Source: Hofstenia miamia
Taxonomy: Eukaryota; Xenacoelomorpha; Acoela
Reading direction: 5' to 3'
DNA length: 25,595 nucleotides
NCBI GenBank assembly: GCA_004352715.1
Contig: SCFE01000105.1
Coordinates: 587,675-613,269, forward strand
The position numbers and the translations under genes are program-made. Position 1 is the first letter of the stretch, and the number at the start of each line of letters is the position of its first letter. The notes beneath the pieces were generated by a model that saw nothing but the letters and a program-made list of their open reading frames with translations, ran no database searches and was not told the DNA's origin. Shown here one piece after another: positions 8,752-17,640 of the stretch.

Positions 8752-9852
8752 NAGCTTTTTTAGAAAACGAAAATATTTTTAGATCCAAAATAACGTCAAT
8801 TCATATTCTAAAATTCCAAAGATGAAATTCGAGAACAAAGTAAATTAATTAGTATTTTTGAAAAATGAAAACAGTTTATGGATGTCAGCATTGTATCAAT
8901 TTATTATTTAGTTCAAGGCAAAAGTCCATCAAAAGTTTGGTGACTGAATTTTCACCGATTACAGCTGGTTTCGAACCATGAATTTATTTCATAATTTAGG
9001 CTAGGTAGGATTCTAAGCAAAGGCATGTCCATTCAAAAACCGAAAGTGGAAAACGGACTACTTTTCACCGCAATCAGAAGTATATGTAAGTACGCAAAAT
9101 TCAGATAAATAAAATGCAGTCTTTCCCATTGGTTTTTCTGCCTTGAGCTTAGACGCCTAGTTAGTTCCCAATATCCATAGGGCATCGAGGACATGATTCT
9201 AGGTGAGTTCGGGCACAAAAATGCGCGGAGTCTCATCTCTGAGATGTATTTCTAGAAATTATCAAAACGCCCCAACCCAATAGGTATATATTTTCGACCT
9301 GACTGAAGCAAAAAAATCACGAGCTTTTCATATTAGAACAGGTATATTAAATTTCTACAATTCGGAATATCCCGATTTTATTTTGGAAGTTTTCTGGTGT
9401 GGAAGCGGACTTGCAAACACATCTTACAGCGCGACAGCAAAAGCATTTACTTGAGAGTAAAAATATTTCCAAAACTTAAACCCGAAAACGACCTGATCGG
9501 AAAATTTACGACAAAAAAACTGTCACCAAAATCCAATCCGCAAAAGAATTCTTAAGAATAGTAAGAACATGGGTTCTCAAATAATTTACATTCTACTTAT
9601 TGCACTAATATATTATTGTGTCGAATCCCTTAAGAAATTTAATATTGCCAAAAAGAATATCCTGAAGTGTTCTTTACAATATTAGAGCTCAATTCCTTAT
9701 TATTTTTACAGAATATTATATTCTTAACAGAGAAAGCTGAAAGGGAGGGGAAATTCGCCCCTGGATAATCAACTAATTTTTTCAACATGTCACTGCCTAC
9801 ACTAGTTAACGTTAAAATCCAGATATTGTAAGATACATTTTTTAAGAATTTG

Positions 9853-9858
9853 ACTTAC
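9853..9858 (-). other. 5' splice donor of the trefoil exon
   Basis: On the minus strand the exon end reads TTGAAAA followed by GTAAGT, a perfect consensus donor. The frame would otherwise continue only five codons to a stop, which supports splicing here. Confidence 0.65.
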
Positions 9859-10030
9859 TTTTCAATAAATCTCGACGTCGGAAGCAATGAAAACCCTCTT
9901 CGAATGTATCGTCCCAGCAGCAATTTTTGCTTATGCACAGTGTTTCATTTGCATATCCTTCAGGGCATGCTTCTCTGCTTTGCAAATTTTGCCCAGAGCA
10001 TTCAAAGTTCGTAATGAGTTCTAGATCAAA
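9859..10030 (-). CDS. Exon with a P-type trefoil domain (partial host gene)
   Basis: The minus-strand frame encodes one trefoil (P) domain: FECSGQNLQSREACPEGY, then ANETLCISKNCCWDDTFEEG, then FHCFRRRDLLK. The six cysteines are spaced C-x10-C-x9-C-x4-CC-x10-CF, the pattern of trefoil factors, with the usual Arg upstream of the second Cys, the aromatic residue after the CC pair and the closing CF. Trefoil domains are secreted or extracellular, three-disulphide modules of mucosal peptides, zona-type proteins and some glycosidases; which host protein this is cannot be told. The exon ends at 9859 at a consensus donor. Its 5' side runs into the N at 10031, so the acceptor is either lost or is the CTAG just inside the segment (exon start near 10020). 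No stop or frame break is visible, unlike the neighbouring retroelement genes. Confidence 0.75.
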
Positions 10031-10031
10031 N

Positions 10032-10562
10032 TGAAAAAGTTTATGGCAAACTGCACAAGCATGGGGACAAAGTCTTCTCATATTTTCCACATCCTGTCAC
10101 TGACCAAAATCAAGTATGGAAGTTGGTGACCAACTGGAAGTGACTGCTTACTATTGAGAAAGTACTTGATCATAATAAGTACACACTAAACCATTGAAAA
10201 GTGGTCCACTTGCAGAGGCTCAAATTAGCCATTAAAGACATTGAAAACATAATCCTAGATGACAACTGTGAAGTTACACTAGTCAATAATGGCATTGATG
10301 TGTATAAGAAATATGATAACCTAACCAAATTTTTGGAAGAGGACCTTTTGAATCTGAGTTTTATGATGCTAATATTACTAATACTGATTTAACCAATACA
10401 CATGTACTGCCCCAACACTGGGCTAGAGAGAATACTATGTTTGATCTCAATATTTGGGAACTTAACAATATTAATCTGTTTAGGAATGATACCTCACAGC
10501 AAAAAACAAGATTCACCAGCACCTCCACACCACTGTCAAGTGTGAAGGAGGTTGGAAATTAG
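10032..10562 (+). pseudogene. pol: Decayed integrase C-terminus and pol tail, copy 1
   Basis: This resumes the integrase, repeating the last 53 bp before the foreign segment. It reads KVFSYFPHPVTDQNQVWKLV, then a GPY/F-like module (LLTIEKVLDHNKYTLN) and VHLQRLKLAIKDIEN, the typical end of Ty3/Gypsy integrases. An acidic tail follows (DVYKKYDNLTKFLEED) and then, in another frame, a segment shared with copy 2 (REN...FDLNIWELN...FRNDT). A purine-rich stretch with a stop ends it at 10560-10562. No chromodomain is seen. Confidence 0.75.
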
Positions 10563-10775
10563 AGAGGGTTCAGAAGCTCTGAATAGGCATGGGAGAAGCC
10601 TGTCTCTGCCTGAAGGGGTATTGACCATAAGCAAGGATGCCAAGATTGTGCTGAGTTGATTCCAACATTATCTGGGTGATGCATGACCCAGTGACTAGGA
10701 GAGCAGAAAGCAGCTGTCACATCTCAATCTTGCTACTATGTCGGGAGATGCACATCTCTATGTGCATGGGAAGAG
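10563..10775 (+). other. pol-ORF3 intergenic region, copy 1
   Basis: This spacer of about 210 bp aligns with 17382-17640 of copy 2 (shared CCAGTGACTAGGAGAGC / CTGGTGACTAGGAGAGC and GCATGGGAAGAGATG / GCATGGGGAGAAGAATA). It is richer in G and C than the flanking genes. It may hold whatever signal expresses ORF3, but none is identified. Confidence 0.5.
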
Positions 10776-11300
10776 ATGCCTATGGACTCTAGTATATCAA
10801 AAATTTGTGCCCTATTCAGTGATATTACTAATGTAAACAAAACCCCTTTAAGTGACTCAATGGCCCCCTCAACCTCATTTGATTCATCTTCAGCCACCTC
10901 CACAGTCCATTCTCACAAAGTTGAACAAAGAAAAAAGAAGATGTCAAAGATTGGTGACAAAACAATACACCCCTATTTTATAGCAATGAGGCTTGCTACC
11001 CACCTGATTAGAGACAACATCTCAGAGGAGACACATAATAAGATTACGTGGAACAACAATTCCAAAACACTAAGCTGCTCAATCAACATAGTACCCTTCA
11101 TTATGGATGCTAAGAGAAGACCCCAGGTTAACATTCTAATATGTTATGACACCAAGCTGTATGAGGATCTAAGCAGAAATTACTGGTGAAGTACTGTCCA
11201 CATATCATTTGATGAAGATTTCAACCTCCTCAACATCTGTCAATTCTTGAACAACTGGAGAAAAATTCAAAATTTTGACTGCATCAACATTGACATTTTC
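10776..11300 (+). pseudogene. ORF3 of copy 1, N-terminal part only (unknown protein)
   Basis: I do not recognise this protein. The ATG at 10776 opens 137 codons: MPMDSSISKICALFSDI, a Ser/Thr-rich stretch (STSFDSSSATSTVHSH), a basic cluster (KVEQRKKKMSK), then HPYFIAMRLATHLIRDNISE, SINIVPFIMDAKRRPQVNIL and LICYDTKLYEDLSRNYW. After a stop, homology to copy 2 continues as VHISFDEDFNLL ... NNWRKIQNFDCINIDI up to about 11290. The sequence then switches to an unrelated repeat, so about 80 percent of ORF3 is missing. No signal peptide or membrane segment was found. It follows pol, where an env or accessory gene would sit in Ty3/Gypsy elements. Confidence 0.6.
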
Positions 11301-11720
11301 AATCAGACTGCTAGCAGCCCAAATCATGGCCCACATTAGGTTAGGTGTACAGCTATGTGTAGATATAATAAAACTTTTCTTTCAAATGCAACATGGACAT
11401 GCACTGATAATTTATTACACTGTGATGATAATATACTGTTGGTTAACATGAATGCATGGTAATTTCATAATATTATTTTGTGAGCTGAGAGATAAGAAAA
11501 CAACTGAGAGGTGTATCATGTATTGAGCTAGATAATAAATTATGAGACAACCCGGGTAGCACTGTTCAATCAAGTTATGAACTTCTCTCTCTTTGGATAG
11601 CACTTTGGCTGGAAGCCATATGAATTGGTCATCCTGGATGTGTTCTAAAGAGTTACTAGTTACATGGATGAGTTACCTATGCTTTTCTTTTGTCAAATGG
11701 TTTTTTCTGTTCAAATTGAC
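11290..11720 (+). repeat. Repeat shared with 25020-25420
   Basis: From GCAGCCCAAATCATGG through CATGAATGCATG, AAGAAAACAACTGAGA, AGCTAGATAATAAA and ACAGTTACTAGTTA-type sequence, this stretch parallels about 25020-25420 in order and orientation. At the right end of the window the same sequence lies inside an LTR-like block. Here it abuts the broken ORF3 of copy 1, so it may be part of that copy's 3' LTR brought close by a deletion. Confidence 0.6.
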
Positions 11721-12912
11721 AATTCTAGCATAATCCAAAGCATAATGCTACTAAGAAGAGAAGATCAGATGATTAGTCAGTTAATAGAATTAACATCAAA
11801 TTATTATTTATTGATTATGAATTAAAAACAATTCAAATTTAATTATCATCATTATATTTGTAAAATGCAACTAAGAAACAATATTGCCAATTAGTACTTA
11901 ATGATGCTTAATTTGCCAAAACAAAGGGGGTGATAATGCTTCCACTATTTTTAACCACTTTTGGCAGACAATAATGACAGGTACTTTTTGAAATTGAAAT
12001 ATAAATAGAATGAGAATCAATTTGGAAAACTGTAGAAGTAAATTCTTTGGAAATCTTATTCTTAGATTTAATTTGGATTGCTTAGTATTAATCAATGTCA
12101 AGCTAAATGGTAGATCCATTAGTAGTAGCTTGGGCACACATTGGGAGTGATTCAAGGGTCCTTGATCCAAGCCATGAACCTGCATTTACATTAGGGGTAT
12201 GAATAGGAGTTTTTCTCCATTTATCTGGCTATTGATTCATTTATTTACATGTATTAAATAATAGACTTCAGAGATAAGGCAAGTTAGCCAACTGTGGGTT
12301 ATATCTATATTATATTATCTTGACTACATAGGTGACCTATAAATAGACTAATAAATAGACTAAGCATGTATTGTTATTTAAATGTAAGTTAGGAAGCTGC
12401 AAGTAATTATCTATTTTATTATCTATGTTAATTAAAGCCAATAGTTTTTGGTAATGGCTAAAGTGATATTTAATAAACAGCTAGTGACATTGTCAGGTTG
12501 CAAAGTATAAGATTACACATTACAAATTGAGTTTAAGTCAGTTACATCCAGAATTGAGGGTTGCACTGAGTTAGGATAGCAAACACATAAGTTGCTTCAT
12601 TGAGCTGAGACTTTGAACTACACAATCAACAATGAAGGCATACAAAGGTGGAATGATTCAGAGATTGGTGTTGGCCAGAGGCCACAGTGGAAGACAGGTG
12701 AATCATGGAGGAAAGCTGTGATGATGTCATACTTAAATAGTATCAGGATTAGTTGGAGTTAACTTAAGTTAATAACAACATATCTTATATCAAAGCAAAA
12801 CAGAGATCAGTACATCCCTACCCACATCTAACAAGAAGAAATATTTAAAAGAATATATAACTTTATGTTAATGCCAAGTAGTGGATGCTACACAATGAAG
12901 CAATATCATAGT
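11721..12912. other. Intergenic stretch between copies 1 and 2
   Basis: No gene, LTR or structured repeat was recognised in this AT-rich 1.2 kb. A 95-codon minus-strand frame at 11898-12185 has no family features. The left edge of copy 2 at 12913 has no LTR. Confidence 0.5.
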
Positions 12913-13574
12913 ACATGAAATGCTGCTGTGTCTCAGTTTCCATTGTACCTCAAAGGGTTGGCTTACAACCAATACATGATGTTAGATTGTGAAACTAAAA
13001 CAAATTATCAATCACTAGTGGGTTATTTTGAAGATCACCATTGGGCACCTCACATCAACCACCAGTATAAGAATCTGCTGTGTGAAATGTCTTTTAAAAG
13101 AGGTGATGATAGACAAAATTACATTACCTAAGTAGAATGAAAGCTTTGTTTGAGAAAGCTGTCACCTGGAATATTCCAGGCATGGTCTTTTTTCCTATAT
13201 CTGTTACAGCTTCCCACAGTACATATGTAGTTGTCTGGAGTTAAAATGTGATCCTGAAGATGATCTTCACACAATCATTCAAAAATCTATTAGCATTGTT
13301 TATTTAATCCACAACTTGAGTCAGATTGACTAGGATGTCAATGAGTTGAAGATCAAGTCTGAGCCTGGTAAGTTTAAATCAAAGGAAAGTTTCCCCAGAG
13401 CTTCCTCTAAGAAAGATTTTGAACCATCTGCAGTTTGATGTTATCCATGTGGACAGACTACAAACTAATTATAATGCTGCAATTCAAATACTGGCTGATG
13501 GAGATGGGTTTTTGATTGACAAACCCAAAATCAACAATGAGATCAGTGATATAATCAAACAACCCTTAAACTAG
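12913..13574 (+). pseudogene. gag: 5'-truncated gag of copy 2
   Basis: Homology to copy 1 gag starts at AATGCTGCTGTGTCTCAG in the middle of the capsid. It runs through LYLKGLAYNQYMMLDCETKT, YFEDHHWAPHINHQYKN and CEMSFKRGDDRQNYIT to a zinc-knuckle start CYPCGQ near 13437, after which the second half of the knuckle is lost. A frame break occurs at about 13130. The terminal PLN-stop matches copy 1. The N-terminal half of Gag and the 5' LTR are absent, so this copy could not have been transcribed from its own promoter after truncation. Confidence 0.7.
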
Positions 13575-14252
13575 CCTGATTGCTGCCTCCTGAAAATCAG
13601 GAACAGGACATTCTCATGATCACCAACATGATGAGAAAAAACATGATTCCTGTCAAAGTTAATGGGAGTTTAGTACATGTTACCATGGAAACTGGAGCAT
13701 CAGCCCTGATTATTAGCAACAAATGTTGCACAGCATTGTGCATAAGTTGAGATGGCTTAGACCCTTCAGCCATTTGTCTAATTGATGCTTCAGGGAACAA
13801 GATCTCCCTCAAATGTAGAGTCTGCAATGAGGAAACCTGAATTAATAAAGGCCTGTTTTAAGTGGACTTAGCTGTTTTAGATACTTCCAACCAACCACTG
13901 CCATATGACATCATCTTAGGAGGATTTTATTTAGTCAAACACATGTGTTATCAATTATGGAAATAATGCAATATCAATAAAAGATCATAAGGCCATGCAG
14001 TTAACTGTGATTCCTGAGAAGGAAATTTATTTTCAGCTCACTGAGCCTGTGTTCCTTGAAGCTCAGCACTGGATGAGAGCTACTGTGTTCACTGACAGTC
14101 ACTACAGTGGCAAAATTGTGATCTCTGGACAGAAAGTTAGCCATCATAAGGGCATTAATTTCTCACCAGACTTATGTCATGTCAGGCATGGGAAAACTTA
14201 CATTACAATCTTAAACAGCTCCAAGTTCCCCATCTGCTTCAATACATCATAA
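13575..14252 (+). pseudogene. pol: Decayed protease region of pol, copy 2
   Basis: This is the retropepsin of copy 2. MRKNMIPVKVNGSLVHVTME leads into METGASALIISN, where the family's catalytic DTGAS reads ETGAS. SNQPLPYDIILGG at about 13890-13920 is the ILG motif. Unlike copy 1 it keeps the active-site region but with Asp changed to Glu. Stops occur at 13747 and around 13838-13960. The frame 13995-14252 (QLTVIPEKEIYFQLTEP, QKVSHHKGINFSPDL) is the spacer to the RT. Confidence 0.7.
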
Positions 14253-15350
14253 ATGGAAATTGTATCTGTGCTTGTTCACATTGAAAATATAAACACAGCC
14301 TGTTTACCAATATTCATGGCAATTCATGATATGGAGGAATCCTCAGGTACTGTCAAGATTCCCACTGTTACTATTAAATCACATCCACACATCAATGAGG
14401 TGGAATGTCAGTCATTTATTAACTTATTAAGAATCAAGAGTAAAGTCTTCAATTATGGAGCCATCAGCATGGGGCAGGCAATCAGAGAGGAACATGCTAT
14501 TGAGAAGAAGAATGACAAACCTATTCAACTCCCAGTAAGACCTGTCCTTGAAAATCTGAAGGAAGAATATGAAAAGATTTTGAGTGATCTCATTGAAAGC
14601 AGGGTTATACAAGGGAGAAATAGTCCCTATGCTTCTCCAACTGTCTTTATTAAACAAGGGGAAAATACCAATTATGTATTGATTTTCACAAGTTAAATGA
14701 CTTGACAATCAAAGACTGTTATCCTCTCCTGCAAATTGAAGATTTACTATACAATTCCAGCCTGTATAAGTTTTTGTCATGCCTTGACTTATGCAAGGCT
14801 TATTAGCAGGTTCTGATGAGACCACCAGATATCCAAAAAAACTGTTTCTATTATGCTGTATGGATTGCACAAGTGGAAGTATATTGCATTTGGCCAATGT
14901 AATGCCCCTGCCTCTTTTCAGCAATATGTAACTAAGGTCTTGAAGAATAATGCCAATGTATTGGAACCTGGTATTTCCACATGCATCAATGATATTTTAG
15001 TAGCTAGTGATACCTTCACTGAACATTTGGATAAATTAAAGCACACACTCCACCTGCAACAAAATGCTGGAATAAAGGTGAATGGAAACAAATGTGCATT
15101 AGGTCAGAAAAAAGTTACATTTTCTGGGTGAGTAATCAAACCTGGCAAGATCTCAATCAAAACAAATGCTAAGGACTTCCTTGATAAGATCAAAACACTG
15201 ACCAGTAGAAAGGATGTACAAAGACTCATGGGTTTTCTTAAATATTACAGGATGTTCATCCACGATTTAGAAGAGAAAACCAAGAATATTTCACAATTAC
15301 TAAAAAATTTGGTTGATTTCAAATTGACCTGGTCTGAGCAAGAAAATTGA
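14253..15350 (+). pseudogene. pol: Decayed reverse transcriptase, copy 2
   Basis: The RT blocks follow the same order as in copy 1: KPIQLPVRPVLENLKEEYEK, SRVIQGRNSPYASPTVFIK, a frame break at about 14665, motif A with its Asp intact (SCLDLCKAY, about 14777), YGLHKWKYIAFGQCNAPASF, VTKVLKNNANVLEPGI, and motif C as TCINDILVAS (14979), where the first Asp of DD reads Asn. EHLDKLKHTLHLQQNAGIKV leads to GQKKVTFSG-stop and then MGFLKYYRMFIHDLEEKTK. At protein level it is roughly two-thirds identical to copy 1, so the two insertions are old or from different subfamilies. Confidence 0.85.
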
Positions 15351-15394
15351 ACAGATGAAAAAAGAATTGAAGAAGATCCCTATGTTAAGCACAC

Positions 15395-15780
15395 CAGACT
15401 ACACAAGAGATTTTGTCATTGATTGTGATGCCAGTGTGGTGGCAATTAGCAGCATATTGAGCCAGATTATCATCAGAGTCAAAAGTCCTGTGCAATACTT
15501 TAGTCACAAGTTATGAGCAGGAGAGAGGAACTACAGAGCCACTAAATATGAAATGCTGGCCATTGTAGAGTATTTGAAAAAAATGCTGATACTTCATACT
15601 TGGACGTCCTTTTGTAGTGTGCACTGACAACAGCACACTAGCATGGTTAAAAAAGTTCTCTAGCAACAAGTCCAACATTGTCACCAGGTGGATCAAATAC
15701 TTGAATGACTTTTCATTTACCATCCAACACTGGCCAAGAAAGCTGCTTCTCAACACTGATTATTAGACCACACTTCCGAG
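15395..15780 (+). pseudogene. pol: Decayed RNase H, copy 2
   Basis: RDFVIDCDASVVAISSILSQ (about 15409) carries the first Asp. NYRATKYEMLAIVEYL holds the Glu, and after a frame break VVCTDNSTLAWLKKF (15614) holds the third acidic residue intact, where copy 1 has Asn. SNKSNIVTRWIKYLNDFSF and a KLLLN-D-Y remnant close the domain. Stops interrupt it near 15513 and 15766. Confidence 0.75.
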
Positions 15781-17381
15781 TTATGAGCAAGATCTCAAGA
15801 ATCTTGCTGGAGAATGAATACAGTTCAGGTTTATTTCCTTAACAAAGTATGAGCTGCTGCCGTAAATTAATGCTGACCAACAAGAAAAAGCCATCTTGCC
15901 TATCATGGTATGTGGAGAGAAAACTGAGCAAGAAATAATTCACCATCAAAGGCATGATAAAGTATTATCAGAGATTATAAAGAGGATAAACGATCTGTTT
16001 TTTCTAATGGACCTGGTAGGGAATTAATACTTCAAATGGTACAATTGGCAGCTCAACACACAAAGCCTTTTATATGCAAAAAGCAGGAATAAACATTTAA
16101 GCAGTCCAGAGTACTTTCAGCATGATCTTTTTAGAAGAGTGCACAAATAAATCAGTCTTGGTATAATTCAGATGGAGAATATCTTTAATAACAGCTGTAT
16201 TTGAAGTCATTGATAAATGCAAAAAGTGTCTCTTGCAAAATGCAAGTCATTTCCCTGAACAGAGAGAAGAACTTGAGTGCCAACCAGCTGAAAGACCTAA
16301 CAAGATAATCCATATGGACTTGGAAAAATTATCTAAGGATGATGATGGATACCAGTATCTTTTGGTTATGGCTAACCACTTCACCAAGTATGCTCAGCTC
16401 ATTCCTTTTTGTAGTATGATTGCCAAGCAAGTTGCTGAAAGATAGTGAAAGAATGCATTCTCAAATTTGGACCATTGGAGAAACTCATTTCTGATCAAGG
16501 AACCCAATTTGAGAATAATTTAATGGAAGTCTTAATGCTAGAAATGGAAGTACTACACAAATTCACTACAGTCTACCATCTGCAAGCCAATGGAATGCTT
16601 AAATCAAACATTGATCAAGTTACTCAGATTAGCTCTCTCACATGCTGTGGGTAATCAATGGAAACTAGTAATTGAGGTTATTGAATACTTTTATAATACC
16701 TCCATACATTCAACTACTAAAGTAAGCCCATTTAAGGCCATCTTTGGACGTGAAGCCCTTACACCACTCTCAATGATGTTCCCAAAGTATTGTGAAATTA
16801 ACATGAAAAAGTATGTATCATGGATGATGAGTGAAATGCAACAAGACCATTTAACCATGTGTCATAATACAAATCAATCTATTATACATCAGAAGCAAAA
16901 TTTCAACAAAAAATTGTATGTCAAACATCACAAGGGAGGTGACAAAGTTTTCACCTACTTCCCATGTCCTGTCACTGATCACAGTCAAGTGTGAAAATTA
17001 GTAATAATTTGGCAGGGCCTGCTTACAATAGAGAAGGTACTTGATCATAACACTTACATATTAAATAATGGTAAAATTGTGCATTTTCAGAGGCTGAAAT
17101 GAGCTGTAAAGGACATTGAGAATGTCATTATAGATGACAATAGCAAATTTACATTATTTGATAATGGTAATGATACTTATGAAAAGTATGATAATTTAAC
17201 TGATTTTTCTGAAGAAGATTTTGATGAAAATGAATTTTATGATAGTAATATCAATATTACTGATCCTATTAGTACATGTGTATTGCCCCAGCAAAGAGCC
17301 AGAGAGAAACAAACACTTGATCTCAACATTTGGGACCTTAACCTTATAAGTCCATTTAGGAATGATACCCACAAAAAATAA
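15781..17381 (+). pseudogene. pol: Decayed integrase, copy 2
   Basis: The zinc domain keeps the C-x2-C pair (DKCKKCLLQN, about 16215), but the second His is lost and a stop follows VHK (about 16140), the reverse of copy 1. The DDE core is visible as IHMDLEKLSKDDDGYQYLLV (16308), LISDQGTQFENN (about 16485) and MECLNQTLIKLLRLALSH (16590), with a frameshift just before the Glu. FGREALTPLSMMFP and KVFTYFPCPVTDHSQV follow. The GPY/F-like module (WQGLLTIEKVLDHNTYILNN) and VHFQRLK end the domain. An acidic tail rich in Asp and Asn and the conserved DLNIWDLNLISPFRNDT finish the frame with a stop at 17379-17381. Confidence 0.8.
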
Positions 17382-17640
17382 ACATGAGTCCCCAGCTCCC
17401 CATCTGTTGCTGAGTGAGAAGGAGGATGGAAAGTAGAGCAGGTTCAGATGCCCCTACTAGAGAAGAATGTCTCAGCTTGATGGGGCAAGTGATTACAAAC
17501 AGGGACACAATGATGGTGCTGAGGAGAGTCTGACCTTGGGCAAAGAATGGCCTGGTGACTAGGAGAGCCAAGAGCAGCAGAAGCATCCCAGTCTTTCCAC
17601 TGCATGGGGAGAAGAATATCTCCATGAGCACAAGATGAGC
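17382..17640 (+). other. pol-ORF3 intergenic region, copy 2
   Basis: A purine-rich stretch (GAAGGAGGATGGAAAG, about 17419) is followed by about 200 bp of mixed sequence that matches 10563-10775 of copy 1. The first part also recurs downstream of ORF3 at 20570-20651. Two antisense open frames here are not credible genes. Confidence 0.5.

Larger units (their letters stand above)
8753..10030. other. Foreign CpG-rich segment (probably a misplaced contig)
   Basis: This 1278-bp stretch, bounded by N at 8752 and 10031, has nothing to do with the integrase it interrupts. By my count it holds about 36 CpG dinucleotides, whereas the surrounding pol sequence 5446-8750 shows essentially none. Apart from the trefoil exon near its right end I recognise nothing in it. 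A 67-codon minus-strand frame at 9033-9236 has no family features and I do not call it. The segment is most simply a piece of an intron-containing host gene placed here by scaffolding or gap filling. Confidence 0.8.

Noticed and set aside
8753-10030. Transduction of a host exon by the retroelement
   Set aside because: There is no target duplication, polyA or splice logic; single Ns and a 53-bp exact overlap indicate scaffolding error.
10032-10090. N-terminal extension of the trefoil frame across the N at 10031
   Set aside because: These residues are the antisense of the integrase in the next contig. The join is an assembly artefact, so they are not part of the trefoil protein.
14427-14924. 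Antisense frames opposite the RT of copy 2
   Set aside because: They are shadows of pol on the other strand; the plus strand carries the recognisable RT motifs.
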